From: Kitasatospora sp. NBC_00458
GTDB taxonomy: Bacteria; Actinomycetota; Actinomycetes; Streptomycetales; Streptomycetaceae
Direction: 5' to 3'
Assembly: GCF_036013975.1 (NCBI RefSeq)
Contig: NZ_CP107904.1
Coordinates: 2,852,001-2,916,000, forward strand
DNA: 64,000 nt
This document shows, piece by piece, positions 17,159 to 26,182 of the stretch; within the stretch, counting starts at the first letter, position 1, and every line of letters begins with the position of its first letter. The notes beneath the pieces were generated by a model. The model was given only the letters and a program-made list of their open reading frames with translations. It had not been told where the DNA came from and did no database searches. The position numbers and the translations under genes were made by a program.

Positions 17159-18451
17159 ATGCTCACCGCCGCCCGCCTGGGCGCCGCCGCCCTGACCGCC
17201 GCGCTGCTGGCCGGAACCGCCGCCGCCCCGGCCCTCGCCGACACCCCCGGCGCCGGTCCCACCGCCCTCCCCGACGGCCTGTACGGCAAGAGCGACCCGA
17301 CCTACGACGCGGTGTGGCGGCAGTCGCTCGCGCTGACCGCACTCGCCGCCGCCAAGGTCACCCCCGCCGACTCCGCCGTCGCCTGGCTCACCGGCCAGCA
17401 GTGCGCGGACGGCGGCTGGCAGTCCTACCGGGCCGACGCCGCGGCCGCCTGCGACGCCAAACTGGAGGACAGCAACGCGACCGCCGCCGCGATCCAGGCA
17501 CTGGTCGCCCTCGGCGGGCACCAGGACGCCGTGGACAAGGGCGTCCAGTGGATCAAGGCCAACCAGAACGCGGACGGCAGCTGGGCCTACAACCCCGGCA
17601 ACCCCGGTGACGCCGACTCCACCGGCCTCGCCGTGAGCGCCCTGTTCGCCGCGAAGACGGACCCGGCGGGCGTCGCCAAGGCCGGCAAGAACGCCTTCGA
17701 CGGACTGGCGGTCTTCCAGCTCGCCTGCACCGCCCCCGCCGACCAGCGCGGCGCCTTCGTCTACCAGACGGCACCGGACGGCACCGCCCCGGAGGTGAAC
17801 GCCCTCGCCACCGGCCAGGCCTCGCTCGCCGCCACCGGCGGGAAGCTCCCGGTCACCAACACCAACCGGACCGACACCGCGCCCAAGCCCCTCAGCTGCG
17901 CCCCCGACGCCGCGGCGACGACCCCGGCGACGACCCCGGCCACGCCCGTCGCGCGCGCCGACTCCGGCGAGGCGGTGAGCGCCTACCTGACCGCCCGGCT
18001 CGCGGCCGACGGACAGCACCTGATGCTCACCCTGCCCGGCGCGACGCCCACCCCCGACTTCACCGCCACCTCCTGGGCCGCCCTCGGCCTCGTCCAGGGC
18101 GGGCACCCCCAGCAGGCCACCGGCGCGGTCGACTGGCTGGCCAAGGAGGGCGGCACCTGGACCAAGGGCGGCACCGACGCCGCCGCCACCGCCACCCTGC
18201 TGCTGGTCGCCCAGGCCGCGCAGCGCGACCCGGCCGCCTTCGGCGGAAGCGACCTCGTCGCCCAGCTGACCGCCCTCGGCCCGGCCCCCAAGGCCGTCGC
18301 CGCGGCGGGATCGCCCACCGCGTCCCCGTCCGCGAAGAAGGACGACGGCGGCGGCATCAGCACGTACTGGGTGCTCGGCATCGGCCTGCTCATCGGCGTC
18401 GGCGGTGGCCTGCTGCTGAGCCTCCAGCGCAAGCGGGGCCCCCAGCGGTGA
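17159..18451 (+). CDS. Secreted, membrane-anchored alpha/alpha-toroid protein, candidate extracellular cobalamin-binding protein
   Basis: 430 aa. A signal peptide ends at ALA-DTPG (about residue 27). Two blocks of prenyltransferase/squalene-cyclase-type repeats (about 35-245 and 265-380) contain CADGGWQSY and QNADGSWAYNP turns. A charged/Ser linker, one transmembrane helix (about 402-422) and a basic tail follow, so the toroid faces outside. The cobalamin riboswitch directly upstream and the ECF transporter downstream suggest it captures corrinoids; eukaryotic transcobalamin/intrinsic factor also use an alpha6/alpha6 barrel. Binding is inferred. The start is the ATG at 17159. Confidence 0.85.
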   Translation: MLTAARLGAAALTAALLAGTAAAPALADTPGAGPTALPDGLYGKSDPTYDAVWRQSLALTALAAAKVTPADSAVAWLTGQQCADGGWQSYRADAAAACDAKLEDSNATAAAIQALVALGGHQDAVDKGVQWIKANQNADGSWAYNPGNPGDADSTGLAVSALFAAKTDPAGVAKAGKNAFDGLAVFQLACTAPADQRGAFVYQTAPDGTAPEVNALATGQASLAATGGKLPVTNTNRTDTAPKPLSCAPDAAATTPATTPATPVARADSGEAVSAYLTARLAADGQHLMLTLPGATPTPDFTATSWAALGLVQGGHPQQATGAVDWLAKEGGTWTKGGTDAAATATLLLVAQAAQRDPAAFGGSDLVAQLTALGPAPKAVAAAGSPTASPSAKKDDGGGISTYWVLGIGLLIGVGGGLLLSLQRKRGPQR

Positions 18452-19314
18452 CCGATCCCGCCCCGTCGGCCGGCCGCCCCCGGGTGGCCGGCCGCTCCCC
18501 CTCGCCCTGCTCGGTCCCCGCTCCGTCCGCCTCGACCGACGCCTCCGCGGGTCCCGCCCCCGCGTCCGCCGCCTCCGCCTCCACGGACCCCGGCGCCGTC
18601 GAACTGCGCCGTCGGTGCAGGCGGCGGGTGGCACGCGCGGCCCTCCGGTTCGTCGCCGGAGTCGTCACCGGGGTGCTGATCCTGCTGGTGCTCGGGGCGG
18701 CACCGGCTCAGGCGGCGGGGTACCGGTACTGGTCGTTCTGGAAGTGGTCCGACGGCGGCTGGACGTACCAGCAGCAGGGGCCCGCCGTGCACGTCCCGCC
18801 GGACGGCGCCGTCGACGGCTGGCGGTTCGCCGTCAGCCCGGACGGCGGCCAGGAGGCCGCACGGCCCGGCATGCCGGGGGACTTCGCCGCGATCTGCGCG
18901 GCAACCCCGGAACATAGCGGGCGCAAGCGGGTCGCCGTGGTCCTGGACTTCGGCACCGCCGCCGACGCACCCGCCCGCGAGACCCCGCCCGGACCGCGTA
19001 CCGCCTGCGCCGTGGTCCCGACGCGGGCCCGCTCGGCGGAGGTCCTGGCCGCCGTCGCTCCGCCGCTGCGGTACGACGGCAACGGGCTGCTGTGCGCCAT
19101 CGCCGGCTACCCGCGGGCGGGCTGCGGCGAGCAGCTCGGCGCCGCGGACCAGCCGCCCGCCTCCGCCGTCTCCCCGGGCAGCGGTTCCGGGGAAGGCTCC
19201 CGGGACGACGCCTCGGCCGGGGCCGGCGGCCCCGACCTCGGCGTGATCACCGGGGCCGCACTCATCGCCGCCCTCGCCGCGGGCGCCGTCTGGCAGACGC
19301 GCCGCCGCCGATGA
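18448..19314 (+). CDS. SCO2322 family secreted protein
   Basis: 288 aa, GTG start overlapping the previous stop (GTGA). A long basic/Ser-rich N-tail precedes a signal-like helix ending near QAAGYRYWSFWKW. The YWSFWKWSDGGWTYQQQGPA segment marks the SCO2322 family. Four Cys lie in the extracellular domain (residues about 90-240), then a Ser/Gly linker, a transmembrane helix (about 262-282) and a basic tail. Function unknown; constant association with an ECF transporter and riboswitch points to substrate capture or hand-over. Confidence 0.85.
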   Translation: MTDPAPSAGRPRVAGRSPSPCSVPAPSASTDASAGPAPASAASASTDPGAVELRRRCRRRVARAALRFVAGVVTGVLILLVLGAAPAQAAGYRYWSFWKWSDGGWTYQQQGPAVHVPPDGAVDGWRFAVSPDGGQEAARPGMPGDFAAICAATPEHSGRKRVAVVLDFGTAADAPARETPPGPRTACAVVPTRARSAEVLAAVAPPLRYDGNGLLCAIAGYPRAGCGEQLGAADQPPASAVSPGSGSGEGSRDDASAGAGGPDLGVITGAALIAALAAGAVWQTRRRR

Positions 19315-19445
19315 GGACGGCACTCACCCCACCCGCCCGGCCCGACCTGCCTGCCCTGCCCGCCCGGCCGGCCCGACCCGCCCAGCCCGCCCGACTCAAG
19401 TGGCCCAAGCGGCCCAGCAGGCCGCAGCTCGGGGAAATTATGACG

Positions 19446-19503
19446 ACCGGTCTACTGATTCCCCGGTATGTAGACCGACCGACATATACCGACCGGTCTA
19501 CAT
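19446..19503. promoter_or_regulatory. Operator-like palindrome cluster B (shares a 34-bp module with 7020-7053)
   Basis: Contains ACCGGTCTAC (19446-19455), then ATGTAGACCG (19468-19477) and CGGTCTACAT (19494-19503) as a perfect 10-bp inverted repeat. 19470-19503 matches 7020-7053 at 32/34 positions. It lies 95 bases before the ECF T-component gene, implying a second promoter inside the B12 cluster with its own repressor. Confidence 0.7.
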
Positions 19504-19598
19504 AAAAAGGCTCCCGTCAGAACCGCCCGGCCCCGCCCCGCTCCCCACCACCAAGCTCCTCCCCTCGCTCCCGCTCCCCCGCTCCCCTGGATCCCACC

Positions 19599-20927
19599 GT
19601 GCCCACACCCCGCGCCGCCCGCCGCCGACCAGCGCCCGGCCCCCGCCAGCTGCACCCCGGGGCCTGGTGGCTGTGGGCACTCGGTCTGGGCGCCGCCGCC
19701 ACCCGCACCACCAACCCCCTCCTCCTGCTGCTCCTCGCCGCCGTCGCCGGCTACGTCGTCGCCGCCCGCCGCACCGACGCCCCGTGGTCGCGCTCCTACG
19801 GGACCTTCCTCCGCCTCGGACTCCTCGTCCTCGGCATCCGCCTGGTCTTCGCGGTCCTCCTCGGCTCCCCGGTCCCCGGCACCCACGTCCTCTTCACCCT
19901 CCCCGAGGTGCCGCTGCCCGCCTGGGCCCAGGGCGTGCGGATCGGCGGCCGGGTCACCGCCGAGGGCCTGCTCGCCGCGCTGTACGACGGGCTCCGGCTG
20001 GCGACCCTGCTGGTCTGCGTCGGCGCCGCCAACGCGCTCGCCAGCCCGGCCCGTCTGCTGCGCACCCTCCCGGGCGCGCTCTACGAGGCGGGCGTGGCCG
20101 TCGTGGTGGCGATGACCTTCGCCCCGAACCTCGTCGCCGACATCCAGCGGCTGCGCGCCGCCCGCCGTCTGCGCGGACGCACCGACCGCGGCGTCGCCGC
20201 CGTGCTGAGCGTCGGACTGCCCGTCCTGGAGGGTGCGCTGGAGCGTTCGGTGGCGCTGGCCGCCGCGATGGACACCCGCGGGTTCGGCCGCACCGCCGAC
20301 GTCCCGCGCCGACTGGCCCGGGCCACCGCCGCCCTCACCCTCGCGGGACTGCTCGGCATCTGCCTCGCCGCGTACGGGCTGCTGACGGCGGGCGGCGCCG
20401 GCTGGGCGGTACCGGTGCTCCTGGTCGGCCTGGCCGCCGCCTTCACCGGGCTCCTGCTCGGCAGCCGGCGCTCCGTCCGGACCCGCTACCGCCCGGACCC
20501 GTGGGTGCTGCCCGAGTGGCTGACCGCCGGATCGGGCGTGGCCGTGGCCGCGTTGACGACGTGGCTCGCCGCCGGCGACCCGGCCGCGTTCGCCCCCACC
20601 GTCGTCCCGCCGACCGTCCCCGTCCTGCCGCTCACCGCCACCGTCGCCGTCCTCATCGGCCTGGTGCCGGCGTTCGCGACCCCGCTCCCGCGCCCCACCA
20701 CGGCGACCGGCCCCACCGGCCCGGCGACCCGCTCCGCCACACCGGCCGCACCGGCCGTCCCGACCGCCCCGACCGCCCCAGCCGCCCCAGCCGCCCCAGC
20801 CGCCCCGACCGCCACCCCCCACAAGACCGGCGACACGGGCGACACCGGCGGCACGGGCAGCACCCCTGACGGCGCCTCCCCCACCACCCCGAACGACGCA
20901 CCGACCCCGCCCCGGAGGGCCTCGTGA
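19599..20927 (+). CDS. ECF transporter T component (CbiQ family)
   Basis: 442 aa, GTG start. About five to six transmembrane helices in residues 20-160 and again 245-345, with the cytoplasmic coupling helices carrying the family's A-R-G signatures, RLRAARRLRGR and AAMDTRGFGR. These dock to the ATPase. Residues about 365-442 are a disordered Pro/Ala/Thr tail with PAAPAAPAAP and GDTGDTGGTG repeats, unusual for the family. GTGA overlap with the ATPase gene. The cobalamin riboswitch in the cluster suggests B12, not cobalt or biotin. Confidence 0.9.
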   Translation: MPTPRAARRRPAPGPRQLHPGAWWLWALGLGAAATRTTNPLLLLLLAAVAGYVVAARRTDAPWSRSYGTFLRLGLLVLGIRLVFAVLLGSPVPGTHVLFTLPEVPLPAWAQGVRIGGRVTAEGLLAALYDGLRLATLLVCVGAANALASPARLLRTLPGALYEAGVAVVVAMTFAPNLVADIQRLRAARRLRGRTDRGVAAVLSVGLPVLEGALERSVALAAAMDTRGFGRTADVPRRLARATAALTLAGLLGICLAAYGLLTAGGAGWAVPVLLVGLAAAFTGLLLGSRRSVRTRYRPDPWVLPEWLTAGSGVAVAALTTWLAAGDPAAFAPTVVPPTVPVLPLTATVAVLIGLVPAFATPLPRPTTATGPTGPATRSATPAAPAVPTAPTAPAAPAAPAAPTATPHKTGDTGDTGGTGSTPDGASPTTPNDAPTPPRRAS

Positions 20928-22534
20928 TCACCTTCGAGCAGGTCACCGTCCAGTACTCCGACGCCGAAGCACCCGCGCTCGGCAGCGTCGACCTGACCGT
21001 CCCCGAGGGCGAACTCTGCCTCCTGGTGGGCCCGTCGGGCTCCGGCAAGTCCACCCTGCTGGGTACGGTCAGCGGCCTCGTCCCGCACTTCACCGGCGGC
21101 GTGCTGCACGGCCGGGTCACGGTCGGCGGACGCGACACCCGGGAGCACCGCCCGCGCGAACTCGCCGACCTGGTGGGCACCGTGGGCCAGGACCCGCTGG
21201 CGCACTTCGTCACCGACACCGTCGAGGACGAACTCGCCTACGGCATGGAGTCCTTGGGCCTGCCGCCGGACGTGATGCGACGCCGCGTCGAGGAGACCCT
21301 CGACCTGCTCGGCCTGGCCTCCCTGCGTGACCGGGCGCTCACCTCGCTCTCCGGCGGCCAGCAGCAGCGGGTCGCCATCGGCTCCGTGCTGACCGTCCAC
21401 CCGCGCGTCCTTGTCCTGGACGAGCCCACCTCCGCACTCGACCCGGGCGCCGCCGAGGAGGTCCTGGCCGTGCTCCAGCGGCTGGTCCACGACCTGGGCA
21501 CCACCGTGCTGATGGCCGAACACCGGCTGGAGCGCGTCGTCCAGTACGCCGACCAGGTCCTGCTGCTCACCCCCGGCGCGCCCGCCGTCCTCGGCGAGCC
21601 GGCCGAGGTGATGGCGCACTCACCGGTCCACCCGCCGGTGGTCGGCCTCGGCCGCCTGGCCGGCTGGCGCCCGCTCCCGCTCTCCGTCCGGGACGCCCGC
21701 CGCCGGGCCGCGGGCCTCCGCACCCGCCTGGACGGCCGCCGTCCCGCCCCCGCGCCCGCGCCGCTCGGCACGCCGCTGGCGGAGGCCCGCCGGCTGGCCG
21801 TCCGGCGCGGCTCGGTCCCGGCGCTGCGGGGCGTCGATCTCACCCTGCACGCGGGCGAGATCACCGCGCTGATGGGGCGCAACGGCGCGGGCAAGTCGAC
21901 GCTGCTCGGCGCCCTCGTCGGACTGCACGCGCCCGCCTCCGGCTCGGCGACGGTCGGCGGCCGGGCCCCGCACCGCACCCGGCCCGCCGAACTGATCCGC
22001 CACGTCGGGCTCGTCCCCCAGGACCCTCGGGACCTGCTGTACGGGGAGAGCGTCGCCGCCGAATGCGCGGCCGCCGACGGCGACGCGGGCGCCGAACCCG
22101 GTACCTGCCGGGCCCTCGTCGAGCGCCTGCTGCCCGGTCTCGCCGACGACGCCCACCCGCGCGACCTCTCCGAGGGCCAACGCCTCACGCTGGCGCTGGC
22201 CGTGGTGCTCACCGCACGGCCGCCGCTCATCCTCCTGGACGAACCCACCCGGGGCCTGGACTACGCGGCCAAGGGCCGGCTCGTCGAGATCCTGCGCGAC
22301 CTCGCCGCCGAGGGCCACGCCGTCCTCCTCGCCACGCACGACGTCGAGCTGGCCGCCGAACTCGCCCACCGCACGGCCGTCCTGGCCGAGGGCGAGATCG
22401 TCGCGGACGGCTCGACGGCCGACGTCGTGCTCGGTTCACCGGCGTTCGCCCCGCAGGTCGCCAAGGTGCTGGCGCCCGGCCCCTGGCTCACCGTCCACCA
22501 GGTCGCCCGCGCCCTCGACGAGGTGGCGGAATGA
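20924..22534 (+). CDS. ECF transporter A component, two fused ABC ATPase domains
   Basis: 536 aa. First nucleotide-binding domain: Walker A GPSGSGKST (about 33-41), signature LSGGQQQR, Walker B VLVLDEPTS. Second: Walker A GRNGAGKST (about 318-326), signature degenerated to LSEGQRLT, Walker B LILLDEPTR. The fusion replaces separate EcfA/EcfA' subunits. It powers vitamin uptake with the T and S proteins on either side, to which it is coupled by GTGA and ATGA overlaps. Group II ECF modules share one A/T pair, so other S components elsewhere could also use it. Confidence 0.93.
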   Translation: MITFEQVTVQYSDAEAPALGSVDLTVPEGELCLLVGPSGSGKSTLLGTVSGLVPHFTGGVLHGRVTVGGRDTREHRPRELADLVGTVGQDPLAHFVTDTVEDELAYGMESLGLPPDVMRRRVEETLDLLGLASLRDRALTSLSGGQQQRVAIGSVLTVHPRVLVLDEPTSALDPGAAEEVLAVLQRLVHDLGTTVLMAEHRLERVVQYADQVLLLTPGAPAVLGEPAEVMAHSPVHPPVVGLGRLAGWRPLPLSVRDARRRAAGLRTRLDGRRPAPAPAPLGTPLAEARRLAVRRGSVPALRGVDLTLHAGEITALMGRNGAGKSTLLGALVGLHAPASGSATVGGRAPHRTRPAELIRHVGLVPQDPRDLLYGESVAAECAAADGDAGAEPGTCRALVERLLPGLADDAHPRDLSEGQRLTLALAVVLTARPPLILLDEPTRGLDYAAKGRLVEILRDLAAEGHAVLLATHDVELAAELAHRTAVLAEGEIVADGSTADVVLGSPAFAPQVAKVLAPGPWLTVHQVARALDEVAE

Positions 22535-23409
22535 ACGCCGCCCGCACGAAGGGCACGAGGAACGTGCCCGGCATGAACCGCCCCGTCCCGCTCGGCCGCC
22601 GCTCGATCGTCGCGCTCGCCCTCACCTCGCTGGTCGGCGTGACCGCCTTCGGCTGGCCGCTGCTCGCCTCCACCGAGTCGGCCCTGGTCGGCCATTCCAC
22701 CGACGCCCCCTGGCTGTTCGCGCTGCTGCTGCCGCTGCTCCTCGCCGTCGTCGTCGCCCAGATCTCCGAGGGCCGCACGGCGGGCGGCGGCGCACCCGGC
22801 CTGGACGCCAAGGCGGTCGCCCTGCTGGGCGTGCTGGCCGCCGCCGGCGCGGCCCTGCGACCGCTCGGGGCGGGCACGGCGGGGCTGGAACCGATGTTCT
22901 TCCTGATGGTGCTCGCCGGACGGGTGCTCGGCCCGGGCTTCGGCTTCGTGCTCGGCGCGCTCTCGATGTTCGCCTCCGCCCTGCTGACCGGCGGGGTCGG
23001 CCCGTGGCTGCCGTTCCAGATGCTCGCCATGGGCTGGGTGAGCCTCGGCGCGGGCCTCCTCCCCGGTCCGGAGCGCCTGCGCGGCCGCCGCGAACTCGTC
23101 ATGCTCGCCGCCTACGGGGCGGGCGCGTCCCTCCTCTACGGCACGATCATGAACCTCCAGGGCTGGCCCTACATCGCCGGGCTGGCGAGCTCGATCTCGT
23201 TCGTCCCGGGGGATCCGCTCCCCGACAACCTGGTGCGCTTCGCCGTCTACTGCCTCACCACCTCCCTCGGCTGGGACCTCCCCCGCGCCGCCCTCACCAT
23301 CACGCTCTGCCTCACCCTCGGCACCCCGGTCCTGCGCGCCCTCCGCCGGGCCACCCGCCGCGCCGCCTTCGCCGCACCGGTGGCCTTCCACCCGCCGTCG
23401 AAGGACTGA
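22531..23409 (+). CDS. ECF transporter S component, probably cobalamin-specific
   Basis: 292 aa, ATGA overlap. Six predicted helices (about 27-48, 62-82, 97-112, 125-155, 165-200, 245-275). The segment GPGFGFVLGALSMFASALLTGG, followed by GPWLPFQMLAMGWVSLGAGLL, is the hallmark S-component loop. It binds the vitamin in the membrane. Specificity for B12 (CbrT-like role) is deduced from the riboswitch upstream of the cluster, not from a binding-site motif. Confidence 0.85.
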   Translation: MNAARTKGTRNVPGMNRPVPLGRRSIVALALTSLVGVTAFGWPLLASTESALVGHSTDAPWLFALLLPLLLAVVVAQISEGRTAGGGAPGLDAKAVALLGVLAAAGAALRPLGAGTAGLEPMFFLMVLAGRVLGPGFGFVLGALSMFASALLTGGVGPWLPFQMLAMGWVSLGAGLLPGPERLRGRRELVMLAAYGAGASLLYGTIMNLQGWPYIAGLASSISFVPGDPLPDNLVRFAVYCLTTSLGWDLPRAALTITLCLTLGTPVLRALRRATRRAAFAAPVAFHPPSKD

Positions 23410-23488
23410 GCCGGGGACGGGTCCGGGCTCGCCCCAACCGGTCACCAGCCCAACGGGCCACCCCGCCGTCCCACGAACCCGCCCCTGG

Positions 23489-24397
23489 CTACCGGGAATC
23501 ACGACACCCGGTGCAGAGCCTCCCCGCCGCCACCACGTGGCGCCCGCACATGCCGTCCCGCCCGGCACACTCGTGGTGCCGCCCCTGACGCGGGACCATG
23601 ACCACCGCAGCGCCCGTCCCCCCTCCCGACGACGGGACCGGGCGCTCCGACGGGACGGGCGAGACCAGCGGGGCCGACGGGACCGGCGGCACCCCCAGCA
23701 GGCGGGCGGCGAGGATCGCCCCCACGCTGCGGGTGACCTTCTCCGGCAGCGGGGCGGACAGGATCCCCGCCAGGACGTCCGGTGCCCAGCCTCCCGCCAG
23801 CAGGCCCTCCACCCGGGCGGCCTGGTCCGCCAACGGCTTGCCGGCCAGCGCCAACCGCGCGTCCCGGCGCCCGAGTTCGACCAGCAGGTTCAGGCCCTCG
23901 GTCATCCGTGGCGGTGGCGCAACCGGCCTCATCACCCCGGACGGAGGGACGGAAGGTTTCCCGACTTCCTTCTGCCTCATCATCCTTACCTTCAAGGAAG
24001 GGCTTCCCGCCCTCCCGGCGCCTGCCGCACCGGCTCCGGGCGGCCCGGCGGCCGGGGGTGCGGGAAGCGGCGGCAGCGTGTGAACCGCCTTGCCCGCCAC
24101 CGGGACTTCATGCACCGAGACCACCGTCCGGACCTGGCCCGTGAGGGGGTCGCGCAGGGTCCGGCGGACGTAGTGCCCGGCCTCCTCCAGCTCGCGCAAC
24201 GCCCGGGCCACCGTCGCGCGGCCCTCGACGCTCTTCGCGGCCAGCGTCCGGACGTCCTCCCGCGCGCCGTCGGGCAGGCTGAGGAGGTACCCGAGCAGCC
24301 CGCGGGCCGCCCAGCTGAGCGAGTGCTTCCGCACGACATGCCCGTTGTCGAGGATCGTGTATCCGGGCGCGTGCTTGGGGATACGATTGATCTGCAT
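23489..24397 (-). CDS. Helix-turn-helix protein with C-terminal four-Cys zinc-finger-like motif
   Basis: 302 aa from ATG 24397 (MQINRIPKHAPGYT), preceded by GGAGAGATAGAGCCTCC. Residues 13-95 form a winged helix of the kind seen in streptomycete and phage/plasmid replication-associated HTH proteins (SWAARGLLGYLLSLPDG...ATVARALRELEEAGHYVRR). A disordered Pro-rich middle follows, a helical segment around 190-240, and a C-terminal C-x6-C-x9-11-C-x2-C cluster. I cannot give a function; such genes often travel with accessory DNA. Codon use looks normal. Confidence 0.7.
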   Translation of the reverse strand: MQINRIPKHAPGYTILDNGHVVRKHSLSWAARGLLGYLLSLPDGAREDVRTLAAKSVEGRATVARALRELEEAGHYVRRTLRDPLTGQVRTVVSVHEVPVAGKAVHTLPPLPAPPAAGPPGAGAAGAGRAGSPSLKVRMMRQKEVGKPSVPPSGVMRPVAPPPRMTEGLNLLVELGRRDARLALAGKPLADQAARVEGLLAGGWAPDVLAGILSAPLPEKVTRSVGAILAARLLGVPPVPSAPLVSPVPSERPVPSSGGGTGAAVVMVPRQGRHHECAGRDGMCGRHVVAAGRLCTGCRDSR

Positions 24398-24644
24398 CGT
24401 GGAGGCTCTATCTCTCCTGGTGTCATTCCCCGGGGTGTTGGCGCACCGCCGGGGCTTTCCTTTGAGCGCTTCTGCTGAGCGCAATGATCACGCTAGTCCA
24501 GCAGGACACCAGGGAAGCCCCGTTCGGATCACCCGATCGGGCGGCGCACGCGCACTCACCCCGGCGCACTCCGACACCGGACGACGCGCCCCACTGGCTC
24601 ACCCCCGACTCCACGGCGAACCGGAGCAGATCCGGGAGACTCTT

Positions 24645-25737
24645 CTAGCCGACCACCCGGCCCGGATCGTCGAGCCACACCCGGTGCTCTCCCTCGACCG
24701 TGACGGTCAGGCCGAACCGGGTGAGCCCCGGCCCTCCCTGCCGTTGCCACCACGCATGGGCCGCGGTCACCTCGTCCCACAGGTTCCGGGGCCCGGCCTG
24801 CGACACCGCATGCCGCGCGCCCCAGTCGGCGAAGCGGCAGTGCGCGTACGACAGTCCGTCCGAGACCTCCAGGCGGCCGGTCCCGAGGCGGTCGTAGTCT
24901 GCCGACACCTCGCGCCTGCACAGCCGGCCCGACAACCTCACACCGATCGCGAACGCGGCGGCGGCATGGTCGGCCACGACGGCGGGATCCAGCTCGGACG
25001 GTCCGTGGCGAACACCGCCGATCGCAAACTCCCTGCTCTCCGGCCACTGTTCCCGCTCCCGCACGAACGCGGCCTCCTCGACGAACGGTCCGTCGGCGGA
25101 TCGCCCGTCCTCGGCGACGGTCAGCTTCGACAGCCCGCCGTCACAGAACGGCGTGGTGTACGGGACCACGATGAGTCCGCCGGGCACCACCTGTTCGATC
25201 AGGGCCATCGGCACGCGTCGCGTCGCCACCGCGACGTGGATCCGGTCGTACGGCGCGCCCTGCGGGTGGCCGAGCATGCCATCGTCGGCAACCACCTTGA
25301 CCGGGAGCCGATTGACGAGCAGGCGGCGGCGCGCTTCGTTCGCCAGGTCACGATCGAGCTCGACCGTGACCACCCGGTCCGCCCCGAGCCGGTGGGCGAG
25401 CAGCCCGGCAGTCCAGCCGATGCCCGTACCGATGTCCAACACCCGCATGCCGTCCGCGACATCGAGATTCCGGAGCCTCTGTGCGACCACCGTGGGTGTC
25501 GGGCTGGATGACACCGGCGCCCCGTCCTCGTCGTCCGGCCAGGGGACGAGCGGAAGGTCGGAACCGACCAACTCGTACCACTGGACGGGGTGTTCGACGC
25601 GATTGATCCACCTGCCCCGGTGCCGGAGGGAGTCGGGAACGAACAGCCGACGCGGCAGGGCGCGAAAGGCACCCCTCCCAGTCGGCTGCAAGCGCCCCGG
25701 ACTTCCGAAGGCCTTCGGTCAAGCAGTCCCAGTTCAT
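24645..25737 (-). pseudogene. Protein-L-isoaspartate O-methyltransferase-like gene with a one-base frameshift
   Basis: The 5' part runs in one frame from ATG 25737 (MNWDCLTEGLRKSGALAADWEG). The rest (AFRALPRRLFVPD onward to 24645) is in another frame. Removing one base of the C4 run at 25672-25675 joins them into a 363-aa protein whose junction DWEG-AFRALPRRLFVPD is exactly what the family has. AAGGA lies 9 bases before ATG 25737. SAM motif VLDIGTGIGWTAGLLA and the VSSSPTP stretch in place of the usual SQP loop resemble RiPP-associated PIMT homologues. It is either a genuine broken gene or a homopolymer sequencing error. Confidence 0.8.
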
Positions 25738-25805
25738 CTGTGGCATTCCTTGCGGTTGTCGCTCGGTCGAGGAGGTGAGGAGGTGGGGAGGTGGGGCCGG
25801 AGCCC

Positions 25806-25952
25806 CTACTGCGGTGCACAGCAGATCGCCAGCAGCATCACCGCGATCACGACGACGCCCGCGACGGAGACCGCGCAGGCGGAGAGGAGCCGGCTGGGGT
25901 CCCGAAGGGGCTGTGCCCGAGGATCGTCGGAACGCCGGTGGTGACCCGTCAC
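25806..25952 (-). CDS. 48-aa single-span membrane peptide
   Basis: GTG start overlapping the stop of the preceding small gene (GTGA). A basic N-terminus is followed by one strong hydrophobic helix (about 23-44, SACAVSVAGVVVIAVMLLAI) ending CCAPQ. The end CC could be a lipidation or disulfide site. Not recognised. It belongs to a chain of three tiny coupled genes downstream of the XRE regulator. Confidence 0.5.
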   Translation of the reverse strand: MTGHHRRSDDPRAQPLRDPSRLLSACAVSVAGVVVIAVMLLAICCAPQ

Positions 25953-26182
25953 CGGTGCGCGCCCGCGTGGTGACGACGCAGGAGGACCCGGGCGTCGACC
26001 GCCCCGGAGTAGTCGAACACCCGCTGCGCGCAGGTCATCTGCCGGTCGAGCCGCGCACAGTCCGAACACCCCTCCACGGGACGGGACTCGCTCCCGTCGA
26101 CCACCGCCCGGATCGACCGCGCCCGCTCCCGCTGCGGCGTGGCGAGGGCGTCGGCCCGCGGATCGGCGCCCGCGGCCGTCAC
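25949..26182 (-). CDS. 77-aa protein with CxxC motif, middle of a coupled micro-operon
   Basis: GTG start inside the stop of the upstream gene (GTGA), and the same overlap at its own end. Helical, charged, with CSDCARLDRQMTC near residues 39-51. Three Cys could bind metal, or it may be an oxidised small protein. No family recognised. A reading in which it is fused by frameshift to the gene above is possible but less likely than coupling. Confidence 0.5.
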   Translation of the reverse strand: MTAAGADPRADALATPQRERARSIRAVVDGSESRPVEGCSDCARLDRQMTCAQRVFDYSGAVDARVLLRRHHAGAHR

